Positions 21,776 to 33,504 of a stretch of DNA of 64,000 bases are shown piece by piece. Position numbers and translations under genes: made by a program. The notes beneath the pieces are model-generated. The model worked only from the letters and a program-made list of their open reading frames with translations, searched no databases and was not told where the DNA came from. Position 1 is the stretch's first letter. Each line of letters starts with the position of its first letter. The DNA is from Arcuatula senhousia (Eukaryota > Mollusca > Bivalvia > Mytilida > Mytilidae): the NCBI GenBank assembly GCA_963971305.1, contig OZ020303.1:41652106-41716105 (forward strand), in the 5' to 3' direction.

Positions 21776-23489
21776 GTATGATAATTTAATAAGATATTTG
21801 TACGGTTTTCTGATCTTTGAAAGTTTAACATCTGCACCACTTAAAAAAAATGCGTTAACATTAATATTGAAAATGTAAAGTTTTATTTCTTATTCATACC
21901 TGCGTCCAGAATGCATAATTAAAAGTTAACAGGTAATAAATTATTAAATGTAATTCTTTGCATTATAGATTTTTCTATTTTACTTGTTTCAGCAACCTGT
22001 TCATGCTGGCTTCCGAAGCAGAAGCATATCACTTTTCGGTAGTTTGCAAAGTAGTTCAGGCTGCTGATTTCAGTTTCGAAGTGTTATTATAGTTTCCTAG
22101 TCTTTAGTGTCTTATGATATTTGAATATTTTTGAATTGAAGATGTAAATAGAAAATAAGATCGCAATGAGAGAGGGAGATTTGGCGTGCCATAAAACCTT
22201 GTCAAGCCAATAATTTCTTTTGCAGGTCTTTACCAAGTCACGACCATGGCGGTTTCAAATTGTTTGGTATGTCTTCCTTCTTTTGTTTTTTCTTCTGGAC
22301 AATGAGATTGATCAGCCAAGTTCGGTAATTTTGTTATTACCTTAATTCTACCACATTTCAATCATTTTAATGCGAAGTATAATCTAATCGAACTCTTATT
22401 TTATTTTCTAACCCTGCAAACTTTTGTGAGATTAAAAGAAACCTACGTAATTTGCATATGATATGTACGAATGTTCCACGACTCCATAGGTATGGTAAGG
22501 CTAAGCGTGTATCATTATTGTGTTTTGTGGTACAAAAGACCCTAGTACATTTATCTCAATGTAGAGGCATATTTGATTCAAATGTTGAAAGACTTGATAT
22601 ATGTATTCATAGTTCCATAAATTTGCATTAGCTACAAATGTATATTTCAAATTACCGAACTATGATATTTATTCATGTTATTGGTAATTAAATTTAAAAA
22701 TTCACACCTGATAAGCGATGACCGCTGCTAAAGACACGAGCTTACCATAATACTTATTTTTATAATAGACATTTGCAATAGTTTAACTTAAAAAAATTCA
22801 AATAACGAGGTTTCGTTCCCTGTACTGCACATGGTCTATATCCTAGGTGCTAGATTTGGAATACTTGATCGTACCTTTTTGATTTGTGTACTTTTATTTA
22901 ACAGCTTTTAATGTTTGACCTTCTTCTGTTTTAATTCAAATGGCCCTGATAAGAGGAACCGCTTAAATATGGATTCTCAAATTAACTGTACTGTGTACTA
23001 TTTGTATTTTGTTACGTCTCATTCATCAGCAGCGGTTATCGACTCATTGGCTCATTGGCTCCATTCAATATTGCATATCTTTTCATACGTCTATTTTCCC
23101 CTATTGTTATTTACATTGTCGTATATGGTTTATTTTGACATTTGGTTATAGGTACATTTTGTGTATGATTTGATTTGAAGTTGTGTTGCTTTTTTAAGAC
23201 GTTACCTAGTAACCATAATTATATGGATACGTTCATAATTGTGATGGCTATTTTTTCTCTTCTGATAATATTTGACAGATTACATTAGCAAAGTCATGAA
23301 AGTGAAAACAAAACAACTATTTTTAAAAAGGTTTTAATGATCAGGTTTAAGGCGTCGATTTACCATTCTCTGTCAAAACATATTCTGAGATTTTTACTAA
23401 ACTTTATCTAGAATAAGGCATCAAGTTTGTATTCTCTGGTTTCTGCATCAAAATCATAAATTAAAAATGTCACCAGAGATATATATCTT
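21776..23489. other. non-coding stretch
   Basis: Nothing recognised. Short open frames here lack any protein-like composition. Confidence 0.4.
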
Positions 23490-24140
23490 CCTCTGTATTG
23501 AAAAATGGGTTGTCTTGTGTTTTGTGTGTCTTCGTGTTGTTTTGTTCGTGTTTACCGGTCTCGTCGTTGACTTTTGACACTCGAATGCCCCATTGGTTCC
23601 TCTTTGCTTCTTACAAAAAATCGAATTTGTCTAACCTGACTTTTTCATGCTCTCTGATTTATTAAACAAATGTACATGCGTATACGTTCATATTTTTTTT
23701 ACAAAAAACACCAGAGGAGATCATTAAGATATCAGAAAGAAGCAGAGGTACCAATGGGGTATCCGAATATCAAAAGTCCGAAAGAGCAGAGACAAAACCA
23801 GTAAACACCAACAAGAACGGGACAAAAACAGACAACATGTAAAACATGGAAACACAAAACAACTGAATATCAATCAACAACGCGAACTCCAGTCGAAACA
23901 AGAGTGAACTCAGGTGCTCCGGAAGAGTAAGCAGTTCCTGCTTGCTATAGCACACCCGTCGCGTTGCCAATAGTCCATTCAGCGTGTCAAATCCGGTAAA
24001 GGAAGACAAAACAACACCCTATGACGAACCAACATCTGCACTCATCTGAGAGATCGAAATCCCATATTTGTCTATAAGTGCATGATGTCTTCCGTAAAAT
24101 TTCTTGAGTGAAGACAGCAACCGAGGAGCAACAGTCTAGG
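23490..24140. repeat. dispersed repeat with an inverted partial copy
   Basis: The main copy (23730-24140) contains ACCAATGGGGTAT, TCAAAAGTCCGAAAG, AGGTGCTCCGGAAGAGTAAG, CTATAGCACACCCGTCG and GAAGACAGCAACCGAGGAGC. These recur in order at 56225-56520 and 57555-57970. An inverted shorter copy at 23490-23615 makes a loose hairpin with it. The 79-codon minus frame is shared by no other copy and is rejected as a gene. Confidence 0.7.
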
Positions 24141-24924
24141 ATACAATTTATTATTATCATTATAAATCATTATTATTATCAAATGTTATAGCATGTATAC
24201 AACATATTCATAAAAAATATTATTTCATGCGCTTTACAAAGAAAAAATCTACACTGTACGAAAAAATCGAAATCAAATACGAAATAAAATAAAAGAACAT
24301 CAATACATCAAAGCAAAATTGTCAGAATGGAGGGTAACTATATATAGACAAAATTTTAAAACTAAGTTTTAAACACAGTACGACAGTACATAGTACCTAT
24401 ATAATTGTAGGAAAACTAATCACATGATGCCAATAAAATCAATAGATAAATAGAAATATCTTAAAAATTAATCATAAAAGCTTTAAGAAATCGCTGTGTC
24501 AATTATAAATATTATTTGCTAAATATGATATACAAGTAATCAAAATGTTTTACAAAGTGGATACATATCTTTCACATGTATGCAAAACAGTAAACTATGG
24601 ATCTTAAGAAAAAAAAAACTCTTACTAAACAACCAAAAAGTACACTGGATCTAAATTTAGATGCAAAGTTATTCAAACATTCATACAGCAAAGTCTGAAA
24701 ATAACAAAACAGACGGGCGATGTATAGTACTGAAATATACGTTTGTGGACGAAAATGTGTGTACCTCTATATTTTTAAGAATCTCAATCAATTTCTCTAG
24801 CTATGATAATTTCTCTCAATAAACTGTTTAATAAATGGCTTCTTATTTTATGTTATCATGGTTAAGGATTCACATATTTACAAGGAATTGACATTGGCAT
24901 ATGCTTCTTTTCTATTTTTTTTAA
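24141..24924. other. AT-rich non-coding stretch
   Basis: Only simple (ATT/TTA)n-type sequence near 24150-24180 and AT-rich DNA seen. Confidence 0.4.
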
Positions 24925-25068
24925 CTATGAATCTTCATTTTCATAAAGTGTTTGGCATTTCATTTTTTTTTTTGGTAGAGCGCCTCTGATGAATCTTGAA
25001 TAGACGAAACGCGCGTCAGGCGTAGAAAAATTTATTTGTCTGGATCTTTGTTGTAATTTATATATCTC
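24925..25068 (+). mobile_element. solo truncated retrozyme (357-bp family)
   Basis: Matches the last about 140 bp of the monomer, from TTCAT..AAGTGTTTGGCATTT through the hammerhead to CTGGATCTTTGTTGTAATTT. It has no tandem partner. Confidence 0.8.
24980..25023 (+). ncRNA. hammerhead ribozyme, probably weakened
   Basis: Same layout as the 12.9-kb ribozymes, but the base after CTGATGA is A instead of G (24993), breaking the first stem II pair next to the catalytic core; GAAA, GTC and stem I are intact. Activity is likely reduced or lost. Confidence 0.75.
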
Positions 25069-25647
25069 AAAAATCAATATCATTGAAATTTCTTCATTCA
25101 CAACTATATTGCCCTTTTCTACGTTTCAATACCTATAATAAAAGACATCAGCTAGTGTATATCGAAATGAAATGAAAGGACGATTCGCGTGAAACACTGT
25201 AATCTAGAACTCCAAAATGCATCAAATAATTCTACATTTTACTTCAATACTTTGTTTATTTTGTATATGCAATTAAAACATCTTATTTAGAATTTCATAG
25301 CACTTTGATATAGGTGCACTTTTTTATTTCAATCTTCATTCATATGAGGCAGACATAATATTCACTTGAATCTGAGAAGTCAACTGAATGTTTCGAATAT
25401 CTAACCTTATTGTTATGGTGTTCAATATGTCCTTTTAATCAACGTCCAAAATCTTATAACTCCTTCATTTCATTTTAATAGGAGGGTCCGATAAACTTCG
25501 AGATAAAGATTTACCGGAAACTGTTTTTGTGTTGATGTTCATGATCAACTTAGATTTTTAAGACGAAATCCGTACAAAGGAGTCAATACTATTCGAATTA
25601 ACTCTTTAGTTTTTAAATTAGAATGGTTTAAAATGAAACTGAATTAC
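25069..25647. other. non-coding stretch
   Basis: No gene or element recognised. Confidence 0.4.
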
Positions 25648-25772
25648 CTTGAATCTTGTGTCTAAAGCCGTCAATACCCTTTACACTTCCATCTGTACAG
25701 TGCCCATCATATATATCACAAAACGTATTGTATCATGCATCACACGTTTCATTGCAGTCGTAGCAGCTGTGT
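25648..25772 (-). pseudogene. decayed EGF-like exon
   Basis: The minus strand encodes CYDCNETCDA, a TGA, then YNTFCDIYDGHCTDGS. Cysteine spacing is that of EGF-like/MEGF modules, and a good donor (CAAG/GTAATT at 25647-25646) follows. Lesions: TGA where a Cys codon is expected, at least two further conserved Cys replaced (Ser, His), and a reading phase that does not fit the phase-1 pattern of the other exons. It is probably a remnant of copy C's downstream part or of another cluster member. Confidence 0.6.
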
Positions 25773-26159
25773 CTATTCATATATTCTAATATCAAAATAG
25801 TAAAAGTATACTCATTATAAAGTTCTACCTTAATTTGATTTTCAAGCTCTTGATATGAAAACGTAAGAGGATCGTGATATATAAGTAAAAATAGAAATCA
25901 TTGTTTCCAGTGCAAACCAAAAAAAATGTGGTATTCATTTCAGTTCCTTTTTGTTGAGAGGTTTTATTTTCATCTGGGTCTTTATTTTGCTTTGAAGTAT
26001 GCAGTATGGAAAACTGTGACCTTGCTTTTAATCATTTTCATTAAAGGATTCTTTTAAATAATCAAATATAAAGTACTTATCAAATGAATTTTGAAAGAAA
26101 AAATCTAACGAATATTTTATTACTCTTCAACTCTCTAATTCTAATTCTTAGGAAACAAA
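25773..26159. other. non-coding stretch
   Basis: Nothing recognised. Confidence 0.4.
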
Positions 26160-26405
26160 AAGAAAAGAAATACAGGAAATACCAAAACTATCGAACTTGA
26201 ATGATCAATTTCATAGTCCAGAGAAAATGACAAAAACGAACCAGTCATACCGGAGAATTGATTGATCGCAATGGTCCTGACTTGGTACGGGCATTTCAAA
26301 CGAAATGGTGGGTTAAACCAGGTTTTATGGCGCCAAACTTCACTCTTCCATTGCGATCTTAGGATCCGGTAATGACCATAGAACACAACATAGTTGTGAG
26401 ACACA
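26160..26405. repeat. dispersed repeat, second copy of the 20.05-kb family
   Basis: Contains CGAACTTGAATGATCAAT, CAGTCATACCGGAG, GGTCCTGACTTGGTACGGGC and AATGGTGGGTTAAACC, in the same order and orientation as 20050-20225. Confidence 0.65.
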
Positions 26406-26975
26406 ATAGGGATATTGAGGTGATCATCTCAGTACAGCAGACCAGTCAACTTAAAACAATTAACCACCATACATGTATCTTTAAACTCAATTTTGAACTT
26501 TTCTACTAGTGACTGATAACGAAGAAAGAATTTAAGCTTCGACTTTACTTGTCAATGGAACAATTTAGATACCTTCCGTACTAGTATCTACAATCCAGTT
26601 TCTTTAACAAAGGCCATTTCATTTTGACAAATTCCAGAAGTCAACCAACCAATTAACCATAAATTATTCATCAGAGCAATTTCATCTAACTGTTTAAAGA
26701 CTATAACTGTTGTTAAAGCAAGATAAGAAATCATAATTGATCAACACATTTTAAATAAAAAAAATATATACGATTATTTCAATCTTGATTGCATATATTT
26801 TAACCAAGCATATTAACAAGTTCGTTGATGACTAATAATAAGTTTATTTCCCATTCACATAATGATAAATCTACGCCATACAGAAAAGCCTATATTGTTA
26901 CTATTTTTTACTGATTGCATTAATCTTTGTTTTTAAACTATTTTGATATCTTTGTCTTATTACATGTATACATAT
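26406..26975. other. AT-rich non-coding stretch
   Basis: No gene; it ends directly at the left end of the split-repeat retroelement. Confidence 0.4.
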
Positions 26976-27198
26976 TGAAATTTAATTCAATTTTAATTAA
27001 ATTCATTTAGTGTATTTGTTCAATTCATATTCCTCATCAATAGGTCATGAACTTTAAATTAACATGTTAACGATTAGCCAGCTTTCGCGCCAAAAGTAGC
27101 CATGAGCTTCGTGTTGCGTTCTAGTATTTAACCCTATATAAACTCATAGTGTCAGTGCACGTTTTGTCAGATTGAAAAAGACTGCTGTTTAAACGAAA
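26976..27198 (+). repeat. repeat A1
   Basis: Starts TGAAATTTAATTCAATTTT and ends TGTTTAAACGAAA. Equal in length to A2 with only a handful of substitutions by eye; homology stops sharply at both edges. Confidence 0.85.
27135..27175 (+). promoter_or_regulatory. core promoter in A1
   Basis: TATATAAA at 27135-27142 followed about 30 bp downstream by TCAGATT (27167-27173), an initiator-like match. Both are conserved in A2 (TATATAAA at 31879-31886). The first downstream ATG in frame is that of the gag-like ORF at 27220. Confidence 0.55.
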
Positions 27199-27219
27199 GG
27201 ATACAATTCGAAAAAAAAG

Positions 27220-27573
27220 ATGACCAGGGGTAGAGGTTTCAGAAGAGCCCGATTTAGCAACCAATTTGATCAGTCGCAGATTGGTAGGGGACGTGGACAG
27301 AATCCGCCAGATGTCCAATCAGATATCCAGCAAATTGCACAACCTGTTCAAGTTGATCAGTCAGTTGTTCACTTAGCACCACAAGTCCAGCTGCTAGCAC
27401 CAGTTAACCCGCCCGTACAGCCACCTCCGGCTCAACCACAACTACAAACACCGATGATACCGGTTTTACATACCTTGGCTTTTACGGAAACACAGGCTGA
27501 TCAAAATTCAATTAACGGTGAGGATTTCATATCTGTTAGTTTGTCTAATACTCCTCTTATAATTCCAAATTAA
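27220..27573 (+). CDS. gag-like protein of the split-repeat retroelement
   Basis: A 117-residue frame starting MTRGRGFRRARFSNQF. The N-terminus is basic with two RGRG motifs, typical of nucleic-acid-binding gag or RNA-binding proteins; residues about 45-90 are Pro/Gln/Val-rich. It starts 22 bp after A1 and follows a TATA/initiator pair, so it is the first ORF of the element. No zinc knuckle is present; a related-looking frame continues at 27990-28122 (MAQVDAHLWLKFVAKGVAG) after a break, which may be the rest of the protein. The family is not recognised with certainty and the short length suggests truncation. Confidence 0.5.
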   Translation: MTRGRGFRRARFSNQFDQSQIGRGRGQNPPDVQSDIQQIAQPVQVDQSVVHLAPQVQLLAPVNPPVQPPPAQPQLQTPMIPVLHTLAFTETQADQNSINGEDFISVSLSNTPLIIPN

Positions 27574-28639
27574 AATGAAGTTGATATGTATGTTCCTCAA
27601 ATTCAAAAGAGAAAATGTGGGGTTTACAGCTTTTGTGCCAATATTATGTTGTTTTTCCAAATGATTAAAAAAAAAAATAATAATAGCTTTATAACATTAT
27701 TAAATGTATCTGTTGTAGTAAACACAGAACACAAATTTGAAAATTAAGAAAATCGAAAATATTGAAGCATGGACTGATGAATTTTGTATTAAAAATATAT
27801 ATATATATATTAAATCTGAGGCATCCGTTAATAACTTGTAATTTTCTTGTACTTTAATTTCATTAGGGGAGAAATTATTGTTGCACATGTTTTAGAGTTT
27901 ACAATATGATCAGCAGTTTAGACTTAGGCTGTGTCATTCACCTGCCATTCATTTATTGTTTGGAACTTTGTTGTCATTTGTATTTCACCATTAATGGCCC
28001 AAGTTGATGCTCATTTGTGGCTCAAGTTTGTTGCAAAAGGAGTTGCAGGTGTGCAAATCGATCAATGTAATATAGAAACAGGAATTTGTTATGTTTTCAA
28101 TTTTAAAAATGTTGTTTCATGAACAATTGCTACACTATCAGATAATTTTTGGCAAATCACTACACCCAATATCGTGCATAAAATCATCATTATAAAAAAT
28201 ATATATATAAATATGTACATGAAAATAAGGGTAAGAGAACTAAGTAGAGTTTAAACATTTGTATGATTGGTAAAGTTATAAATAATAAAATAATTAACAT
28301 AATAGTACATGTAATTCAAATAATAGTGTGTAAATCAAAATGGCTATTAAATAAAAGGGGAAAGAAGAAAAAGAAACAGCAACTTCTGTTATACCTATGA
28401 CAACTTACTTGAGGAAACACATCGTTCCTATAATAATAATGTATAATATGATGATAATTATAATACTCCTTACTTGAATAAATAGTATTTGCTTTCTGGT
28501 ATTATTAAAAGATGATGTTATACTAAATAATAGTTCTATTAAATCATCGTCTTCTGTTGACATGAGCTAAATAAATATATTTTTGTTGGTGAGACTTTCA
28601 AAATTCTTATATATTTCGGATATAGAAGCTAAAATATTT
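27574..28639 (+). other. decayed interior of the retroelement
   Basis: Contains an (AT)n tract at 27796-27811, a 35-bp fragment of the 357-bp retrozyme (TTTGGAACTTTGTTGTCATT, 27948-27988) and the short frame at 27990-28122. The rest is AT-rich with no reverse transcriptase motif on the plus strand. Confidence 0.45.
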
Positions 28640-29189
28640 ACGTTCATTACACATGTATCATAATTGTTACATTGGGTAAAAAAGTGTAATTCATCTTATA
28701 CACAAGATTTAAATAACATATTTTGAATGCAAGGTCCTTAACTTCTAATCCTATATGTCTACCTTTTTCAATGTTAAGGTCGTGATCACTTATTCTTAAT
28801 TTTGTTAATTGACGTTATGATTTATTTCGAATAAAAGATACATATTTTGTTTTCAATTTCAAATTCAGATTTAAAAAGTCTATATTTTCTAAGGTTATTC
28901 CCTCCCTTTAAACTTTCATCATTGTGAATGTTCTCTTTCCAAATAAATTTTGTTTTATCTGTAAGAGCATTTTTAGTTCTTTTAATAATATAATTAACTT
29001 TAAATTGTAAATGAGTATTAAAATTATAATCAAATTTTAGGAATCTAATTATTTATTTTATAATTCCTACCAAAGATTGTTTGTAATTATTTGACATTTC
29101 TTCGATAAGTTTAAATGCTTCATTTAGTATGGTGGTTCGACCTATTTTCTAGTTTATCAATATGACACCAATAATAATTAGATTTAATA

Positions 29190-29275
29190 AATAAAGGTAA
29201 TAACAAAACTACCGAACTTGAATGATCAATCTCATAGTCCAGAGAAAATGACAAAAACGAATCAGTCATAATAAT
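29190..29275. repeat. third, partial copy of the 20.05-kb dispersed repeat
   Basis: CTACCGAACTTGAATGATCA and GAGAAAATGACAAAAACGAA match 26185-26245 almost exactly, then homology ends. Confidence 0.65.
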
Positions 29276-29538
29276 TTAGAGAATAGAATAGGCATACTTC
29301 TTAGTTCTCCTCTACAAGCATTGTTAGAGAACTTGGTTTTATTACCATATTAATTTACAAAATGTGTGTAATTTTTCTGGGATATTTGAATCTTTCACCT
29401 TTTTTTTATACATTTTCTGCATTATTTTGAAATATTAATGAGGAAAAGGTTCCCCAGGCTTCTGAGCCTTAATGAAATATAGGCTCAATCGTGTGTTTTA
29501 AAATGTGAAGCACAGTTCTAGGATTTGGAGTAATGAAT

Positions 29539-29564
29539 TAAAAAAAAAAAAAAAAAAAAAAAAA
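29539..29564. repeat. poly-A homopolymer
   Basis: About 25 consecutive A residues on the plus strand. Confidence 0.95.
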
Positions 29565-30775
29565 TCTTAGTTTAAGTGTTTTGAATCCTTTGTTTTAAAG
29601 TTCCTTTTTCGCAGTGGTAAATGAACCAGAGGATGCGAACAAAAAATGCATAAATACTTGTATTTTGGACATTTTCTAGTAGTTATTCATTAAATATTAT
29701 TTGTACATTGCTCCTAAGGCCTGGTTTGTTGAATACTAGTACTTTATTTTTTTATTTTTTAATTATATTGTAATCATTTTCCATTCTTTGAAGAACAATT
29801 GTAAAGAGTCGACACACTTTTGTAAACCGTTTTCTGTGGTTATCGGTAAGACTACATCATCTGCATGAATTAATGGATTGAACTTATTTGAATTTTAAAC
29901 ATTGGGTTACATGAATTATTAAAAAATATTCTGCAAGATCATTTATATAAGTGTTAAATAAGGTAGGGTCTAAGTAATTTCCTTGCCGTACATCTATTCC
30001 ACAGTGAAAGAAATCTGATCTTACTGATTCTACATTAACACATGCCTGAAATTTTCCAATTGCACAACATAAATGCATTAAATGTTCATTTATTTATCCT
30101 GCAGCTTTGTGTGAATCGTTTAAGACTGCTAATAAAAATCAAAAACCAAAATGTTGCCTTTAGTAAAGGGACAAATAACCGCCCTCCCATACCATATGTG
30201 TATAAAAAAACTACACGAAACTTTCAACAAAATTCTTAATTTTAGGGGCATATTGGATTGTTTTATTTTGAAAACATTGCCGGATAAATTTATCAACTTG
30301 AATCTATTAAATCTCTATTAATTTGGCAATGAGCGCAATATGCTTCTCAAAATCTTTTTATTTTTCAAATATTCCGACATTTGAATTATTTCTGAATATT
30401 TTAACCCTGAGATTGATTAGAATATATTCTGATTATTGTTCATTCTAATCTAATGATAAAAAGGACACGTTTTATGCCTAATAATTTTATAAAATAAAAC
30501 ATTCCCATAAATTCTTTAAGTAATCAAATGTATCCGAAAAGACACTTAACCATTTGAATAAATGATAACTTGTAACATACAAATTATCAGAACGGGTTTC
30601 ATGGTATATAAATGTTAAATTTTTGAAGAAAATTTATAATCAAATCGTGCCGTTAATGAATTTTCAAACTATTCACGATATAGTCAATGTTGTTCAAACA
30701 ACAAAGTTGTTGCTCAAACAAATTTTATGCTGGTAGTTGAAATTAAATCTGAACATTGTTTGAAAATGTTAAAAA

Positions 30776-31202
30776 TGTTGAAATTTTATATGAATAATGT
30801 TGTTGTTCATGTTAGTTTGATAGTGTTCAAATTTTGTATGAACATATGTATGTTGAATGTTGATAGTTGAACTATGAACATATGTTGTTGTTCATGTTGA
30901 TAGTTGAATAATGTTAAAATTACAGATGAACATATGTTGTTGTTCATGTTTAAAGTTGAATAATGTTGAAATTTCATATGAACATATGTTGTTGTTCATG
31001 TTGATAGTTGAATTATGAACATATGTTGTTGTTCATGTTGATAGTTGAATTATGAACATATGTTGTTGTTCATGTTGATAGCTGAATTATGAACATATGT
31101 TGTTGTTCATGTGTTGGTTGAATTATGAATATATGTTGTTGTTCATGTTAAAAGTTGAATTATGTTGAAATTTTTATATGAACATATGTTGTTGTTCATG
31201 TC
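30776..31202 (+). repeat. 37-bp minisatellite with internal dyad
   Basis: The unit TATGAACATATGTTGTTGTT plus CATGTTGATAGTTGAAT recurs with a 37-bp period at 31015-31125 and in looser, longer copies upstream and at the end. Each unit contains ATGAACA..TGTTCAT, so the array can fold into repeated small hairpins. It ends about 75 bp before the hairpin that precedes B1. Confidence 0.8.
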
Positions 31203-31275
31203 GTTTAACTGAGCTTCGGTTCACCTTTTTCATTGATAAGGCTGCTTATTTGTAAATTGATAAATTGGTTGGCTG

Positions 31276-31298
31276 ATTAGCTTGGTTTCCAAGCTAAT
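31276..31298. repeat. perfect hairpin abutting B1
   Basis: ATTAGCTTGG and CCAAGCTAAT pair perfectly around TTT; the stem ends one base before B1 begins. It is not present before B2. Confidence 0.8.
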
Positions 31299-31299
31299 A

Positions 31300-31719
31300 T
31301 GGCGGAATTTATCAATTTGCTGCTCTGGATAACCTCGCAGCTTCAAAATTTGTATGCTGACTGGAATCCTTCAGTGACCAAGCGTCAACGAGTTGTAAAT
31401 GTTGACAATAATGTTGTTGTTGTTTATGCATTAAATGCCATGACAAATAAGCAGCCAAAACTAATTTGTTTGTTTTATTTACAAATACTATATTGGCCAT
31501 ATGAAGAAAAGCATTAGATGCAATGAATAAACTTGCAATGTTAGGTGTTATAACTGTGTCTGACCAAACATCGCAATTTTATTTCAAATTAAATGAAACT
31601 TGATAAAGCATTATTGAAACTTTGTAAACAATTGGAAACTTGCTTAAGCAATGTGAAACTTGGTAAAACAATATTAAAACTTAGTAAAGCAGTGTAAGTC
31701 CAGAACAAATATACAATAA
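31300..31719 (+). repeat. repeat B1 (empty site)
   Basis: Runs from TGGCGGAATTTATCAATTTG to CAAATATACAATAA, 420 bp. It contains a 72-codon frame starting MAEFINLLLW whose ATG lies at the B1 edge and is absent from B2. At 31390-31402 it reads GAGTTGTAAATGTTGAC uninterrupted, which is the empty counterpart of the insertion in B2. Confidence 0.85.
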
Positions 31720-31942
31720 TGAAATTTAATTCAATTTTAATTAAATTCATTTATTGTATTTGTTCAATTCATATTCCTCATCAATAGGTCATGAACTTTA
31801 AATTTACATGTTAACGATTAGCCAGCTTTCGCGCCAAAAGTAGCCATGAGCTTCGTGTTGCGTTCTAGTATTTAACCCTATATAAACTCATCGTGTCAGT
31901 GCACTTTTTGTCAGATTGAAAAAGACTGCTGTTTAAACGAAA
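31720..31942 (+). repeat. repeat A2
   Basis: Second copy of A, 223 bp, joined directly to the end of B1; it keeps the TATATAAA and TCAGATT elements. The following 274 bp (31943-32216) hold two diverged copies of the word CTGACTGGA..AACCTTCAGTA found also in B, otherwise nothing. Confidence 0.85.
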
Positions 31943-32358
31943 CCCACCCATATCCCTTACCCCCTGAATATGAACATTTTTCTGCTTTTGAGTTTATTTT
32001 GTAGAATGGTAGTAGCAGTCTCCATGTGTTACGTAGAGGTTATGGAATTTGGTGAATTTTGGAACATTAATACTTCTGACTGGAAGAACCTTCAGTAGAC
32101 TTTCATCCTTGTTTTTTTTATTTTGATTCAACACTTGGATATTATGCTGACTGGATCAACCTTCAGTATACTTTCCGGACTTTGTCTATCATCGTCATGG
32201 CAAATAACAAACTGTTTGGCGGAATTTATCAATTTGCTTCTCTGGATAACCTCGCAGCTTCAAAATTTTTATGCTGACTGGAATCCTTCAGTGACCAAGT
32301 GTCAACGAGTTGTAAATTCCAAATACCAAAACGTGGATATAAACGGTTAATTTGGATA

Positions 32359-32402
32359 TGCTATATATCGATATTTCAAGGAGTAACCTCTCATCAGTAG
32401 CA
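32359..32402 (-). ncRNA. hammerhead ribozyme, second family, unit 1
   Basis: Minus strand: stem I TGCTA, CTGATGA, stem II GAGG..CCTT with loop TTACT (first pair G-U), GAAA, stem III ATA..TAT with tetraloop TCGA, cleavage triplet ATA, then TAGCA closing stem I. All invariant core bases are present. AUA is a permitted but less usual cleavage triplet. Confidence 0.8.
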
Positions 32403-32740
32403 ATTAAACCAAAACATTGGAAGGTCAAAATCCAAAACAGTTGAAGACGAAAAGTACTCAAAACCAAAACGTTCGAACAAGGAAGCCAAATCCAGCACCG
32501 AGGATATCGACCATGTGCATTACAAGGAAAGAAACCTAGTGTTTTCATCAATTTTGAATTTAACAATCGGAAATTTCAGCGACAATATATTAGAAATTTT
32601 ATGGTAATTCGTGTCAGACAAGTCTGACTACCAGGCTTGTGATTACCCTCGGGGACCTCTGGTCCACCAGCAGCGGTTATCGCCCAGTGGTTTCAAAATT
32701 ACAAATACCAAAACGTGGATATAAACGGTTAATTTGGATA

Positions 32741-32784
32741 TGCTATATATCGATATTTCAAGGAGTAACCTCTCATCAGTAGCA
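32741..32784 (-). ncRNA. hammerhead ribozyme, second family, unit 2
   Basis: Identical to unit 1, 382 bp away. Confidence 0.8.
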
Positions 32785-33122
32785 ATTAAACCAAAACATT
32801 GGAAAGTCAAAATCCAAAACAGTTGAAGACGAAAAGTACTCAAAACCAAAACGTTCGAACAAGGAAGCCAAATCCAGCACCGAGGATATCGACCATGTGC
32901 ATTACAAGGAAAGAAACCTGGTGTTTTCATCAATTTTGAATTTAACAATCGGAAATTTCAGCGACAATATATTAGAAATTTTATGGTAATTCGTGTCAGA
33001 CAAGTCTGACTACCAGGCTTGTGATTACCCTCGGGGACCTCTGGTCCACCAGCAGCGGTTATCGCCCAGTGGTTTCAAAATTACAAATACCAAAACGTGG
33101 ATATAAACGGTTAATTTGGATA

Positions 33123-33166
33123 TGCTATATATCGATATTTCAAGGAGTAACCTCTCATCAGTAGCA
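33123..33166 (-). ncRNA. hammerhead ribozyme, second family, unit 3
   Basis: Identical core and stems to units 1 and 2, 382 bp further on. Confidence 0.8.
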
Positions 33167-33504
33167 ATTAAACCAAAACATTGGAAGGTCAAAATCCAAA
33201 ACAGTTGAAGACGAAAAGTACTCAAAACCAAAACGTTCGAACAAGGAAGCCAAATCCAGCACCGAGGATATCGACCATGTGCATTACAAGGAAAGAAACC
33301 TGGTGTTTTCATCAATTTTGAATTTAACAATCGGAAATTTCAGCGACAATATATTAGAAATTTTATGGTAATTCGTGTCAGACAAGTCTGACTACCAGGC
33401 TTGTGATTACCCTCGGGGACCTCTGGTCCACCAGCAGCGGTTATCGCCCAGTGGTTTCAAAATTACAAATACCAAAACGTGGATATAAACGGTTAATTTG
33501 GATA

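Larger units (their letters stand above)
28640..30170 (-). pseudogene. LINE ORF2 fragment, reverse transcriptase to C-terminus, decayed
   Basis: In several minus frames the succession of LINE reverse transcriptase motifs is recognisable. CAIGKFQACVN, SDFFHCGIDVRQGN and PTLFNTYINDLAEYF lie near 29895-30075; this is the GVRQG..SP.LF..Y.NDL motif. HADDVVLPITTENGLQKC follows near 29810-29870 (the YADD box, here HADD), then VLVFNKPG near 29710 and IPEKLHTFCKLI near 29350. Further down LRISDHDLNIEKGRHIGLEV sits near 28760-28800, a conserved C-terminal piece. Stops and frame changes are frequent. The subfamily (RTE- or CR1-like) cannot be fixed by eye. A poly-A/T tract at 29539-29564 and a dispersed repeat at 29190-29275 interrupt it. 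Confidence 0.65.

Noticed and set aside
29884..30078. 64-codon minus frame as a small gene
   Set aside because: It is the GVRQG..NDL part of a decayed LINE reverse transcriptase whose neighbouring motifs lie in other frames.
30776..31202. CRISPR-like array
   Set aside because: Units are contiguous without unique spacers and the DNA is eukaryotic; it is a minisatellite.
26976..31942. LTR retrotransposon with A1 and A2 as LTRs
   Set aside because: A repeats do not end in TG...CA, there is no target duplication, and the second repeat pair B1/B2 is interleaved, which LTR elements do not show.
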